Assembly: GCF_013201825.1 (NCBI RefSeq) | Contig: NZ_CP053836.1 | Coordinates: 682,001 to 746,000, forward strand | Length of the DNA stretch: 64,000 nt | Origin: Halarcobacter ebronensis | GTDB taxonomy: Bacteria; Campylobacterota; Campylobacteria; Campylobacterales; Arcobacteraceae | Direction: 5' to 3' | Shown here: piece after piece, positions 27,132 to 36,716 of the stretch | How positions within the stretch are numbered: position 1 is the stretch's first letter | Layout of the letters: every line of letters starts with the position of its first letter | Program-made: the position numbers and the translations under genes | Notes under the pieces: generated by a model | What the model saw: the letters and a program-made list of their open reading frames with translations, nothing else | Database searches by the model: none | Told to the model about the DNA's origin: nothing

Positions 27132-27155
27132 GAAGATAGAGTTTTCTCTATCTTC
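27132..27155. terminator. hairpin after the porin
   Basis: A 10-bp perfect stem GAAGATAGAG / CTCTATCTTC with a TTTT loop just past the porin stop. The following bases on the minus strand are not strongly U-rich, so strength is uncertain. Confidence 0.5.
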
Positions 27156-27159
27156 TTTA

Positions 27160-28446
27160 TTAAAAACTGTAGTTTAGTTTTAACCAAAGTTCATCTGTTC
27201 TGTTATCTGCAATTTTTTCATCAAGTGAAAAATATACTAAATTTGCAGTTACATTTTTTAGTTGAGGAATTTTATATAATAGTGCTCCTCCATAACCTTT
27301 ATAATCAGCTTTATTCCCATAGTCATCATCTCTGTCTGCTGTTACATATTTAAGTTGTCCTGTTAAACCTTGAACACCTGCTTTTGCAAAATTATATTTT
27401 AAAGTATAACTATAACTATCTGTTCCTGCTTGACTTGCATAAACATAAGGACCTCTAATTAATGGGAAAGTATATGTTAAAGCTCCAAGTCCCATCCCTA
27501 AAATAGCTCTATCGCTATCACTAACTGTTGAATATGCTACATCAAAACCAAAACCAGCAAATCCAGAAGCAGATAGTCTAATTTCGCTAATATCTCCTTC
27601 CCAGTTTAATGAATCAAGTTTTTCCCCTGTTTGAGATTTTCTATATCTTAAATCAATTCCAAATTTATAATCACCAACAGGAATAGAGTAGTTTAATTCA
27701 CTGTAGTAGATAGATAAATCATCACTAGCAGTTGGAGATGAACTATTATTTCCTAGATCTTGAATATTTAAGTATTGCCCTGTAATTTGAAGATTATCAA
27801 TTGATCTATTTTTAAATCCAAAAGCATATGCTCCATCAAATTCATAACCATAAGAGCCAGCACCACCTAAAACAACTTTTTTTCTAAATTTAGGAGCATC
27901 TCCTATTCCATCACCAGATACATTTGAAGTCCTTCCTTGGAATTTTTGTATAAAGTGTGCAAACAAATCTGTATCTTTAAAAGATTTATTCATAAGACTT
28001 ACACCCTCAAATGATTCTCTATTTATCCTTGCAAAGTTACCATTGATAAGAGGGCTTACAATATATTGTCTACCAGCTTTTATATCAAAACCATTTGCTG
28101 TATAATCAATAAATGCTTCTGAAAGTACTGAACCAGAAGCATACTCTTCATTAACATACATAGATTTTGCATCATCACTTGCAAAAGGTGTTGCATTTGC
28201 TTGAAATGTTGCTCCAAACTTAAAATTATAGTAAGAGTCAGTAAGATAACCTAATTCAAGGGCAGTATTAAAAATACTACTGCCAGTTTTATTTCCTGCA
28301 TTATCAATATCTTTATCCCAATACCATACTTTTAATTGACCTTTAACACTACCATTTTTAAATGCATCGGTAATATTATCAGCAGCTAATGCATTTGTAC
28401 AACAGCCAAGTACAAATGCAACAAGACTTAATTTAATTAATTTCAT
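27160..28446 (-). CDS. outer-membrane porin, OprD-like
   Basis: I start at 28446 because it gives a clean signal peptide (MKLIKLSLVAFVLGCCTNALA, cut after about residue 21) and a strong ribosome site (AAAAGGAGATAAT). The mature protein has the alternating pattern of a beta barrel, a repeated Y/F-rich strand pattern and a C-terminal aromatic (ends NYSF). Near the N-terminus VKGQLKVWYWD and further on DIKAGRQYIVSPLINGNFARIN resemble campylobacterial OprD-family porins. It lies downstream of the arylsulfate sulfotransferase and might bring its substrates across the outer membrane. Confidence 0.85.
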   Translation of the reverse strand: MKLIKLSLVAFVLGCCTNALAADNITDAFKNGSVKGQLKVWYWDKDIDNAGNKTGSSIFNTALELGYLTDSYYNFKFGATFQANATPFASDDAKSMYVNEEYASGSVLSEAFIDYTANGFDIKAGRQYIVSPLINGNFARINRESFEGVSLMNKSFKDTDLFAHFIQKFQGRTSNVSGDGIGDAPKFRKKVVLGGAGSYGYEFDGAYAFGFKNRSIDNLQITGQYLNIQDLGNNSSSPTASDDLSIYYSELNYSIPVGDYKFGIDLRYRKSQTGEKLDSLNWEGDISEIRLSASGFAGFGFDVAYSTVSDSDRAILGMGLGALTYTFPLIRGPYVYASQAGTDSYSYTLKYNFAKAGVQGLTGQLKYVTADRDDDYGNKADYKGYGGALLYKIPQLKNVTANLVYFSLDEKIADNRTDELWLKLNYSF

Positions 28447-28550
28447 ATTATCTCCTTTTATATGATTTAATAAAATTTTATTACCAAGTTTTAATGCAAA
28501 CATAACATTTATTTTAAACTTTGCTTAAATTTATAAATTAAAGAAATAGA

Positions 28551-28573
28551 ATAGCCAGCATTATGCTGGCTAT
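28551..28573 (-). terminator. terminator between assT and the porin gene
   Basis: A perfect 10-bp stem ATAGCCAGCA / TGCTGGCTAT with loop TTA, followed on the minus strand by a T-rich run. A second, weaker hairpin (CAGCCAGCC / GGCTGACTG, 28597-28619) lies between it and the assT stop. Confidence 0.7.
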
Positions 28574-28648
28574 AAAATTTTTAAAATTAGGAGAAACAGC
28601 CAGCCAAAAAGGCTGACTGAAAATAATTAGCTAGGAGAGAAGAAGAGA

Positions 28649-30502
28649 TTATTTTGAAAGAGCTTTTTGAATGCTAAATGGCATACCTTGGTATCCAGCA
28701 CCTGTACCTTTAAATTTGATTTTTACAGAAGGCTCTTTTTTACCCCATTCAAATTCATCAATTTCTGGTTGAGGTGCCCCTAAAGCTCTACCTGCTTTAA
28801 AATCGTATTCACCCATACCAGCAGTTGCAGAGTAAACCATTACAGAATCTTTATCTGTTTGATACTCAGTTAATGAAGTAACTGGTGAATACCAATCAAT
28901 ACCTCTATCTTTTCCATATTCCCAAAGTTGTTGGATAGTCATTTTTTTCTGATCTATTTTATAAATAACAGCTCTTGAGTATTTCATACTTGCCATTGCA
29001 GGTTGTTCAATTCCTCTACCATCACCATTATCAAATACAGATAGATATACAACATCTTTATTAGATTTACTATCAATTACAAAAGCTGTATGTTGTGTCC
29101 AAGTCCAGTCAAAGTCACCATCACCTGTGTATCCAGGACATTTACTTGTTTCATCTTCACAAACAATTTTGTTACCTTTTGCATCAACAGGTTGAAGTAA
29201 TTTATCTTGATATTGTTTTTTCCAACCTTTTGCAGCACCTAAAATCCATTTAACTTGTTTATCTCTACCGATTTTAATTACAGCAGATTGGTGTCTTGAA
29301 CTAATAACAATACTATCATCATTGTAGTCATAATCAACACTATTAACGTGTGCCCAGTTTCTACCAGGACCTGAACCTACAATATCCCCAAAGTTGTCAG
29401 ATTTATCAAGTTTTGCTAACTCTTCAGATGATAAAGTCGCTCCTGCATGGTCAGCATCCATATTTAAACAAACGGCACCTTGGTCAAGAGCTTTTAAAAC
29501 TACATCTCTATATGGATCTAAGATATCAAATAGTTTCCAATCATCAAATACTTTACCATTTTCATCTACTTCAACAATTACATCTCTTACTGTTCTAACA
29601 TTTTTGCCATCAGCTCTTTTTAAATCAGCTGATCCAACTCTCATTAGAAAGTGTCCATTATTTAAAGTATCTAAAGAGTGAGAAAAGTCATTATATGCTA
29701 AAGGGATTCTTCTATTAAATACTTTTCTTCCCATAATGTCATATTTTGCATATCTTTGACCATATCCCCAAGATAGTGCACCATCATTATTTTGTTTAAA
29801 TCCCATCATAATACCAGTATTATAAATGTCATCATAATTAATTAATTTTTCAGCATTTAAATACCATCTAACTTCACCATGGGTATCTACAATAAAGGCA
29901 TTAGAGAAGTAGTTCCACTCTAAAGCACCACCTGATGGATTGTTCCATACAACTTTTGAACTTTTACCACCAGCTTTACCTTGAATATTATTAAGAAGAT
30001 ATAGTCTATCTTTAAATTTATTATCAACTTTTTCTACAGTAACACTTGAATATGGAAGTCCTCCTTGTTTAATTCCGTTTCCTGTTTGAAATACTGGTGG
30101 TGCATAAATTGTATATGTTTCAGTAAATTTTTCACTTTTAGTACCCAGGATTCTTGTATATGAAACTTCAACTGAGTTTTTATAATCTGGATATAGACCG
30201 AATACTGGGATACCTGCATAAAGTTTTGTATTTTCATTATTTACATCATACTCTACTGTTTGTCCACCTTTTTTAGGTACAATTTTTACATGTGCATCTT
30301 TAACTTTATACCCTCCATCTGTAATTACAGCTGTTAATGGAGCATATCCATAGGGATCCATCATAACATAGCCTAATTTCCCTGGGATTTGATAGTCGAG
30401 TTTTGGACCACTAGGCCCTCCTAAAGCCAATGAAACAGTTGGTGTAACTGCTAAAACAGCACTTGCAACAAGTACTGATGTTAAAATTTTTTTAACTTTC
30501 AT
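28649..30502 (-). CDS. assT: periplasmic aryl-sulfate sulfotransferase
   Basis: Transfers sulfate groups between phenolic compounds without PAPS. The 617-residue protein has a signal peptide (about 1-26, ending SLA) and the six-bladed propeller of bacterial ASST, with the segments DTHGEVRWYLN, DFSHSLDTLNNGHFLMRVG and VNSVDYDYNDDSIVISSRHQ. His in the DFSHS and RHQ segments fit the known catalytic positions. Cys pairs (CLNMD, CEDETSKCPGY) may need the linked DsbL/DsbI. It is the distal gene after dsbL-dsbI-kinase-regulator. It corresponds to the astA-type arylsulfatase of Campylobacter. Confidence 0.93.
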   Translation of the reverse strand: MKVKKILTSVLVASAVLAVTPTVSLALGGPSGPKLDYQIPGKLGYVMMDPYGYAPLTAVITDGGYKVKDAHVKIVPKKGGQTVEYDVNNENTKLYAGIPVFGLYPDYKNSVEVSYTRILGTKSEKFTETYTIYAPPVFQTGNGIKQGGLPYSSVTVEKVDNKFKDRLYLLNNIQGKAGGKSSKVVWNNPSGGALEWNYFSNAFIVDTHGEVRWYLNAEKLINYDDIYNTGIMMGFKQNNDGALSWGYGQRYAKYDIMGRKVFNRRIPLAYNDFSHSLDTLNNGHFLMRVGSADLKRADGKNVRTVRDVIVEVDENGKVFDDWKLFDILDPYRDVVLKALDQGAVCLNMDADHAGATLSSEELAKLDKSDNFGDIVGSGPGRNWAHVNSVDYDYNDDSIVISSRHQSAVIKIGRDKQVKWILGAAKGWKKQYQDKLLQPVDAKGNKIVCEDETSKCPGYTGDGDFDWTWTQHTAFVIDSKSNKDVVYLSVFDNGDGRGIEQPAMASMKYSRAVIYKIDQKKMTIQQLWEYGKDRGIDWYSPVTSLTEYQTDKDSVMVYSATAGMGEYDFKAGRALGAPQPEIDEFEWGKKEPSVKIKFKGTGAGYQGMPFSIQKALSK

Positions 30503-30614
30503 AAGAAACTCCTTTATTTATAAAGTTTAGACTAAACAAAGTCTAAATCTATAAATAAAAGTATATAAGTGGGTGCTAACAGCAGAATAACTTGAATATT
30601 AAATATTCCTTAAA

Positions 30615-31301
30615 TTATAGGTTTGTTTTTAGAATGTAGCCTTGACTTTGAATATTTTCTATAGAGACAGAAGGAAGTTGATGTTTTATTCTTAAAATTG
30701 CATTGTGAAGAGTACTTTTATTTATGCTTTCACAATCATATACATAGTTTTCAATCATATCGTAAGATACCAAGTTCCCTAAGTTATAGCATAGAAGCCA
30801 AAAAATTTTGTGATTATTAAATGATAGAAAAATAAGTTTGCCATTTAAGTAGATATACTCATTTTGGTAATCTATTTCAACTACTTCACTAATCTTTTCA
30901 ATATTTGATTTAAGTCTCCCTTGTGCAATTAAAAGTGAAGTTTGAAGCTCTTCAATTTCAAGTGGTTTTCTTAAAAAGCTAAAGACTCCTCCTTTTATAC
31001 TATTTATTAAATTTTCATCTGTATCATACGAGGTCATAACTATAAATATCTGTTTTGGTTTTAATCTTCTAATCTCTTCAATCATATCAAAACCATTAAT
31101 TCCTGGCATATGAATATCAGTTACTACAATATCTACTTGCTCTTTTTTAAACTTTTCAAGTCCAATTAAACCATCAGGAGCCTCATAATAATTTTTACAA
31201 TATGATGAGATTGCTTGTTTTATAGCAATTCTTGCGAGTTCATCATCTTCAACTACCAAAATAGATAGTTTATTTAATAAATTTAAAGTATTTTTATTCA
31301 T
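30615..31301 (-). CDS. OmpR-family response regulator, assT-linked
   Basis: A 228-residue regulator. The receiver domain has EDD near residue 18, the phosphorylated Asp in DIVVTDIHMPGINGFD near 62 and the Lys in FLRKPLEIEEL near 110; a winged-helix output domain covers about 145-226. It overlaps its kinase gene by 8 nt and lies 112 bp upstream of assT. Its likely target is the assT promoter. Confidence 0.9.
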   Translation of the reverse strand: MNKNTLNLLNKLSILVVEDDELARIAIKQAISSYCKNYYEAPDGLIGLEKFKKEQVDIVVTDIHMPGINGFDMIEEIRRLKPKQIFIVMTSYDTDENLINSIKGGVFSFLRKPLEIEELQTSLLIAQGRLKSNIEKISEVVEIDYQNEYIYLNGKLIFLSFNNHKIFWLLCYNLGNLVSYDMIENYVYDCESINKSTLHNAILRIKHQLPSVSIENIQSQGYILKTNL

Positions 31302-33006
31302 CGTTGTCTCTTTCTAAATCTTTTTTAAAATTGAAAGTAAAAACTGTTGGATTATAATTTTTTTCAAGAATAATATCTCCTTTTAGTTTTTCTTGGGCAA
31401 GTTTCTTTGCAAAAAAGAGACCAATTCCACTTCCAAGGTTTTTTTTACTTTTCCCTTCATGGTCAGAGAAGAGTTTTTTTATATCTTGGTTACTTATTCC
31501 TCCACCCCAATCAATAATCTTAATAAAAACCATATCTTCTCTCTCTTCTACTTCAATTTTTATTACTCTTTTTTTAATAAGTTTTTCATCTAAAGCATCT
31601 TTTGAGTTTTGTAATAAAACAAGTAAAATTTGTTGAATAAAATTTTCAACAGAGTTTACTTTTAACTCTTTTATTTGTTCAATATCAAATTCAACTCTAA
31701 TATTTTTTCTTGATAAATCAACATGTAATATATGTAATAATCCTTCTATTGATTGATATAAAAAAAATGGTTTAATATCTTCATTACATCTATAGAAATT
31801 TTTAAAAGAGTTAATGGTTTTAGCCATAAGCTGAGAGGCTTTAACACACATAGAGAGATTACTATCCAAAGTTGCGTCATCTAATGTTTTATCATTTAGT
31901 TTTGATTTTGTTGTTGTTAATAGTAGAGTTAATGAATTTAAAGGTTGGTATAGTTGGTGATTTATTCCTGAAATAAGTTCACCTATCTCTTGCATTCTTG
32001 AGCGTCTTCCTAAAATATATTCATACTCTCTTTCAGCTTTTGCTGTTCTTCTTCTTAAAAATTCATGAGAGGCATTAACTAATATAAGCAGAGCAAAAAA
32101 ACAAAAAGATAAAAAAGCAACGTTTTCTACTAATTGGGCAAAACCCAACTCACTTATATCTTTATCTTTCATTCCCACACCAATATACCAATTAAAGTGT
32201 TTAAAGTTTTCAATAGTAATAGAATCATTATCTATTTTTATCTCTTGTTTTCCATCAACATCTTTTATTTTTCCTTTCAAAAAACTCTTTTCAACATCAT
32301 TTTTTAATTTTTCATCTTTTAAAGTAGTTAGAATTTTCCCTTTTCTATCACTAATAAAATAGTATGTTTTATTATTTAGTTTTAGTTTTTGTATCTTATT
32401 AAAAATTGACTCAGTTTTAATTACTCCACAAAGCACACCTTGAAATTTCTCTTCATAAATTATTGGAGTACAAATATTAATAGTTTTTTCGTGTAATTCT
32501 CCATGTATTTTCATTGTTGTAATAGTAGTTTTTAATTCAGTTTTAGTTTTTATATACCATTCTGTTTTAAGAGGTTCAATGTTAAACTCTTTTGAAATAA
32601 AATTAGGATCTTTTTTATAATCATGGTAGAGCCTTTTATCTCCATAAAAGTAATAACCTTCTACAAGAGTTTGGACTGTATCAAAATAGAGATTATTATT
32701 TAGTAAAATATTTAATAGATTTTTAATATGTTCTTCTTTTTTATAAACTTGGTTATATCCAAAAAACTTGCTACTTGTTTCAATATTGTTTATTCTCTCC
32801 TCAAGCCAAGAGGAGATTGCATATTCAATATCCTTTGATATTAAAATACGATTTTTTTCAGCTAAGTTTTTTATATCTCTTTTTATATTATAAAAGCTGT
32901 TTGCAAGCATAAGGAAGTAAGATATTGTGAGAAGTATCACAATATGATAGAGTTTATATCTATTTAGATTATGAAAAAAATTCTTAAAATATTTAAAGTT
33001 TGACAT
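31294..33006 (-). CDS. sensor histidine kinase with periplasmic Cache-type domain, assT-linked
   Basis: A 570-residue membrane kinase from the ATG at 33006; a frame extension with a TTG 12 codons upstream exists but is less likely. Helices at about 15-37 and 275-300 flank a large periplasmic double-Cache-like region. The cytoplasmic part has the H box GINHQLYQPLNSL and an ATPase domain with WGGGIS and GSGIGLFFAKKLA. This H-box type (NHQLxQPL) is common in campylobacterial kinases of the HWE/two-gene type. It probably senses an aromatic or sulfated compound; that is inference from its neighbours. Confidence 0.88.
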   Translation of the reverse strand: MSNFKYFKNFFHNLNRYKLYHIVILLTISYFLMLANSFYNIKRDIKNLAEKNRILISKDIEYAISSWLEERINNIETSSKFFGYNQVYKKEEHIKNLLNILLNNNLYFDTVQTLVEGYYFYGDKRLYHDYKKDPNFISKEFNIEPLKTEWYIKTKTELKTTITTMKIHGELHEKTINICTPIIYEEKFQGVLCGVIKTESIFNKIQKLKLNNKTYYFISDRKGKILTTLKDEKLKNDVEKSFLKGKIKDVDGKQEIKIDNDSITIENFKHFNWYIGVGMKDKDISELGFAQLVENVAFLSFCFFALLILVNASHEFLRRRTAKAEREYEYILGRRSRMQEIGELISGINHQLYQPLNSLTLLLTTTKSKLNDKTLDDATLDSNLSMCVKASQLMAKTINSFKNFYRCNEDIKPFFLYQSIEGLLHILHVDLSRKNIRVEFDIEQIKELKVNSVENFIQQILLVLLQNSKDALDEKLIKKRVIKIEVEEREDMVFIKIIDWGGGISNQDIKKLFSDHEGKSKKNLGSGIGLFFAKKLAQEKLKGDIILEKNYNPTVFTFNFKKDLERDNDE

Positions 33007-33091
33007 GCACCTATCTTTTTTAGAATATTTATTATACTTCAACTTTTGTTATAAACAAAAGAGAAGAGTTTATCTCCTCTTTTTATTTTTA

Positions 33092-33781
33092 TTATTCCGC
33101 CAAAGTTTGATTATTATCTTTTCTAAAAAGATCTCTAATAATCCAAGAGATACACATAGCACCAAGTAAAATGAAACAAACAATAAAAGCAAAAAGACAA
33201 GCTTGAGCCATATTTACTAAATGCATAGATGGAATTAAATACCACCCTTCTGAATAAAAGTCTATTAACCATTGTTGTAAAGCACTAAACTCTACACCTT
33301 CTGGTGGAATTGGATTATCAAATCCACAAGCTCCAGTTGGTAAAAACCAATCAGGAAACCAACTATCTAATGGCAATCCCAATGGAAAACTTGGCTCTGC
33401 TGAACATCCTTGCACACCAAAGGGATCATCTCCATGTGCTGCATGGTGGATTGTATTTAGTTTAATACTATATATAATCCCTTGGATAATTCCCCAAAAA
33501 CCTAAGATATAACCTACTATTTTTAATACAATTTGAGAAGGTTTAATTGCTGCAATAATCCCTCCAAAAACCATACAAAAAAATGCAAATCTTATATATA
33601 CACATTGTTCACAAGGTGCCATATATACATAGTGTTGAAATAGATTATGTGCAGTTAAAAGAAGCATCATCGCTGCTGCTGCCATAACTATCCACAAAAA
33701 TCTCGCATCTTGCCATCTTGCAATGGTATTTATTGGAGAGGTTTTTAAATCTCTCCAAAAATCTGTTATTTTACAATTCAT
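33092..33781 (-). CDS. dsbI: DsbB-like inner-membrane thiol oxidase DsbI
   Basis: A 229-residue membrane protein that re-oxidises the periplasmic DsbL. It has four membrane helices and the quinone-side motif CEQCVYIRFAFF near residue 57; the second Cys pair is formed by GCSAEP and ACGFDNP in the large periplasmic loop. Size and loop match DsbI of the UPEC AssT-DsbL-DsbI cluster. It is 11 bp after dsbL. Confidence 0.9.
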   Translation of the reverse strand: MNCKITDFWRDLKTSPINTIARWQDARFLWIVMAAAAMMLLLTAHNLFQHYVYMAPCEQCVYIRFAFFCMVFGGIIAAIKPSQIVLKIVGYILGFWGIIQGIIYSIKLNTIHHAAHGDDPFGVQGCSAEPSFPLGLPLDSWFPDWFLPTGACGFDNPIPPEGVEFSALQQWLIDFYSEGWYLIPSMHLVNMAQACLFAFIVCFILLGAMCISWIIRDLFRKDNNQTLAE

Positions 33782-33792
33782 CTTTTATCTCC

Positions 33793-34452
33793 TTATTTTT
33801 TTAGAAGATATTCAACTAACTCAACCATATAATCTCTTGATTTTATAGCTTGTGTTTTTAGTAAATATTTACCATTTACTACAAATGCTGGAATCCCTTG
33901 GATTTTTGCAATTGGGTATGCAGGCTCCCATCTTTTTAGTAACTCTTGTACTTCTGGTGATGCAACTTCTTTTTCAAAATCTGCTTTACTTGAAATCCCT
34001 AAAATCTCAAATCCTGCTTTATAGAAATCATCTTCACCACTATCCCATCTTTGATTTTTATCATGGTATGCTTTATAGTATGTAAATTTCATTTTTTTAA
34101 GTAATCCATGTTTATCAAACACACTTGTGATACCTGCTTTTATATCTCTTGCACGTGCTACTGCCATTAGGTTTGAACCTTGTTGTCCATATTTACCTTT
34201 TGAATACAAATGCCATACTTCAAAGCTTGCCTCTGGTTTATCTTTAAGTACTTGTGTAATTACTGGTTCTGTTACTGCTTTATCATATTTATAACAAAAT
34301 GGACAAGTAAAACTAAATACTTTTACTATTGTGTTTTTTTCCACATTTAGAGGTTGATCTAATTTAGTATAATTTACTCCCTCTTGAAAATCCGCTCCTA
34401 ATAGTGCTACTGCTGTTATTAGCAATGCTCCTACTTTTCTTTTTAACATCAT
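33793..34452 (-). CDS. dsbL: periplasmic thiol:disulfide oxidoreductase DsbL
   Basis: A 219-residue thioredoxin-fold protein with a signal peptide (about 1-20) and the active site CPFC in FSFTCPFCYKYD near residue 52. The cis-Pro loop is GIPAFVV near 193. It introduces disulfides, here presumably in the aryl-sulfate sulfotransferase encoded downstream. Ribosome site AAGGAG; the start could also be the ATG one codon later. Confidence 0.9.
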   Translation of the reverse strand: MMLKRKVGALLITAVALLGADFQEGVNYTKLDQPLNVEKNTIVKVFSFTCPFCYKYDKAVTEPVITQVLKDKPEASFEVWHLYSKGKYGQQGSNLMAVARARDIKAGITSVFDKHGLLKKMKFTYYKAYHDKNQRWDSGEDDFYKAGFEILGISSKADFEKEVASPEVQELLKRWEPAYPIAKIQGIPAFVVNGKYLLKTQAIKSRDYMVELVEYLLKK

Positions 34453-34570
34453 TTTTTACTCCTTAAATGAATTTATATTGTAATTATAAGAAGTCACTCT
34501 AATAGAGTTCTAATGTGAATCTTAAAGAAAAATAAAATTTTGAAATGATTTAAAAAGGAGTTTAAAGATA

Positions 34571-34603
34571 AAAAAATAGAGAAAAATTTATTCTCTATTT
34601 TTT
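34571..34603 (-). terminator. terminator of the MoxR-Bat operon
   Basis: A 13-bp stem (AAAAAATAGAGAA / TTCTCTATTTTTT) with a 7-nt loop that includes the VWA gene stop codon. The A/T arm gives a U run on the minus strand. Confidence 0.8.
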
Positions 34604-35502
34604 AAGTAGATATATAAAATCAGAGAAAGAATAGCCAAAAATAGAGGATAAAAGAAGAGATATTCTTTTAAAGTGATTTTATTGCTCTCTATTTTACTTT
34701 TTTCTAAGGAGTCAATTTCATTGTAAATATCTCTTAAATCATCTTTTGAGTATGCAATATATGATTTCCCATTTGTTGCTTTTGAGATTTGATTTAATAT
34801 AATTTTATTTGAGTTTCCAATTCCCACTGTATAGACTTTTATTGAGTATTTTTCCAAAAGTTTAATTACCACTTCCAAAGGGATATTACTCGCATTATCC
34901 TCTCCATCACTAAGAAGTATTACAATTTTTGATTTAGCTTTTGAAGTTTTTAAAATATTTACACTTGAGGCTAAAGAATCAATCATAGCTGTTCTATCCC
35001 CCACTATTCCAACTTCTAAATAGTCAACAATCTCTTTTTGAGCCTCTTTGTCAAAACTAAGTGGTGTTGCCATCATAACTGAAGTTCCAAAAACTACTAT
35101 TGCAATATTATCATTTACTCTTTTTGGGATAAAATCTTTAACAATATCTTTTACAACATTAAATCTGTTTTCATTTTGATTTTCGGTATTTAATCCTTTT
35201 TCATTCATAGAGCCACTTGTATCAAGACTTAAAACAATATCAATACCATCATTTTTTATAATTTGTGTATCTAGTTGTCTATATGGAGAACTTAAGGCAA
35301 TAATAGAACCAACAATAACTAGATATTTTAGTATAGTTGTAAGAAGTAAAGATTTATGTCTACTTTGTTCAAAAATATTAAGATGGGGCATTATATAGGT
35401 TGGAATTTTTGCTTTACAAAAGATTGAACAAAATATAAAGAGTAGTATTAACAGAAGCAAATAAGGATATTCAAATTTTATAGTAAGTAAATAATTATAC
35501 AT
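34588..35502 (-). CDS. von Willebrand A domain membrane protein (BatA-type)
   Basis: A 304-residue protein with two N-terminal helices (about 10-28 and 55-75), a VWA domain (about 88-265) with the MIDAS motif DTSGSMN, and a C-terminal helix (about 280-300). This is the aerotolerance-operon BatA/BatB layout. It is the last gene of moxR-DUF58-small protein-VWA and overlaps the previous gene by 8 nt. No second VWA gene follows, so the operon is shorter than the Bacteroides model. Confidence 0.88.
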   Translation of the reverse strand: MYNYLLTIKFEYPYLLLLILLFIFCSIFCKAKIPTYIMPHLNIFEQSRHKSLLLTTILKYLVIVGSIIALSSPYRQLDTQIIKNDGIDIVLSLDTSGSMNEKGLNTENQNENRFNVVKDIVKDFIPKRVNDNIAIVVFGTSVMMATPLSFDKEAQKEIVDYLEVGIVGDRTAMIDSLASSVNILKTSKAKSKIVILLSDGEDNASNIPLEVVIKLLEKYSIKVYTVGIGNSNKIILNQISKATNGKSYIAYSKDDLRDIYNEIDSLEKSKIESNKITLKEYLFFYPLFLAILSLILYIYLKNRE

Positions 35503-35881
35503 CTACATTATCCATAAATCTACCAAATAGAATCTTTGCATTGCTTCCAAACTCTTTAACATCTTTTTTATATTTGTAGTTTTCCAACTCTTCTATTAAT
35601 TCATGAGCTAACTTTTTTTCCCTATCACTATGGCTTAAAAGTCTTACATATTTTGTTATTTCATAAGAGGCTTTTTTTGAATCACTTAAATCCAACTCTT
35701 TTAGAGTTTTATAGTAGAGTTTTCTTTTGTTTTTTCCTCTACTACTAATAAACTTAATAAGAATAAAAACTAAAACAAAAAGAACTAAACAAGCTAAAAT
35801 CCAAAGAAACATATAAAGATATAGTGAATAATCAGGAATATCCACTAACTCTTTTATATCATTTATTTTTAAATCATTCAT
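35495..35881 (-). CDS. small membrane protein of the Bat operon (DUF4381-like)
   Basis: A 128-residue protein with one helix at about 21-44 and a charged helical cytoplasmic part. Position between DUF58 and VWA genes and size fit the DUF4381-type component. It shares one base with the DUF58 gene and overlaps the VWA gene by 8 nt. Confidence 0.7.
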   Translation of the reverse strand: MNDLKINDIKELVDIPDYSLYLYMFLWILACLVLFVLVFILIKFISSRGKNKRKLYYKTLKELDLSDSKKASYEITKYVRLLSHSDREKKLAHELIEELENYKYKKDVKEFGSNAKILFGRFMDNVDV

Positions 35882-36714
35882 TATCTCATCAACCTCAGAA
35901 GTTTTGGCAAGGGCTCTTCATTTGTATAGATTTTTGTAAACTTTATTCCACACTTTTGGAAATGCTCTAAAAGTTTGCTGTCATTTTGTTTAACTCTTTT
36001 TTTATACTCTTTTACAATAGATCCATTTATATTTCCATCAAAGACTTGATTTGTTTGGGGATCAACTAAATTAACATTTCCTAGTTCAAAAGGGGATTCT
36101 TCAAATTTGTCTCTAACTATTATTGCTATAACTTCATGTTTTTTGCTTAAAAGTCTAAAATCAACCCCTTTTATATCAAAAAAATCTCCAATTAAAAAGA
36201 TGATTGACCTTTTTTTTATTTTTTTAAAAAGTTCATCTATTATCATATTTAGGTTACTATTTTTACCTATACATTTATAGTTAAAAATAGCTTCACTCAT
36301 CTTTGTAACTGCAAAATTTCTTTTTGATTTTTTTGTACAAAGTTCAACACTCTCATTTGCTATAAAAGAGCTAAAAGGATCCCCCTGTTTCACACAAGAG
36401 TAACCCAAAATTGAACAAATTTCAGTTACCAAATCTTGTTTGAATTTTTTTGTTCCAAAATATATAGAGCCACTAAGTATGGGAATAATATTTATATTTA
36501 ACTCTTTTTGTGCATGGAAAACTTTTACAAAGGGTTTTGAAAATTTTGCAGAAATCAACCAATCAATATTTTTAACATCTTCTCCATATTCATACTCTTT
36601 TAACTCTAAAAAGTCATAACCTTCCCCTTTTAATAAAGAGGAGTTATTTCCTATAATTTCTGAAAAGATATTTCTTTTTGTTTTTATTAAAATCTTTTTT
36701 AAAGTTTGGTTCAT
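35881..36714 (-). CDS. DUF58 domain protein
   Basis: A 277-residue cytoplasmic protein with the DUF58 signature YEYGEDVKNIDWLISAKFSKPFVKVF near residue 40 and a VWA-like fold in the second half. In MoxR operons it links the ATPase to the VWA membrane protein. It lacks the N-terminal membrane helices of some DUF58 proteins. Confidence 0.88.
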   Translation of the reverse strand: MNQTLKKILIKTKRNIFSEIIGNNSSLLKGEGYDFLELKEYEYGEDVKNIDWLISAKFSKPFVKVFHAQKELNINIIPILSGSIYFGTKKFKQDLVTEICSILGYSCVKQGDPFSSFIANESVELCTKKSKRNFAVTKMSEAIFNYKCIGKNSNLNMIIDELFKKIKKRSIIFLIGDFFDIKGVDFRLLSKKHEVIAIIVRDKFEESPFELGNVNLVDPQTNQVFDGNINGSIVKEYKKRVKQNDSKLLEHFQKCGIKFTKIYTNEEPLPKLLRLMR

Positions 36715-36716
36715 CT

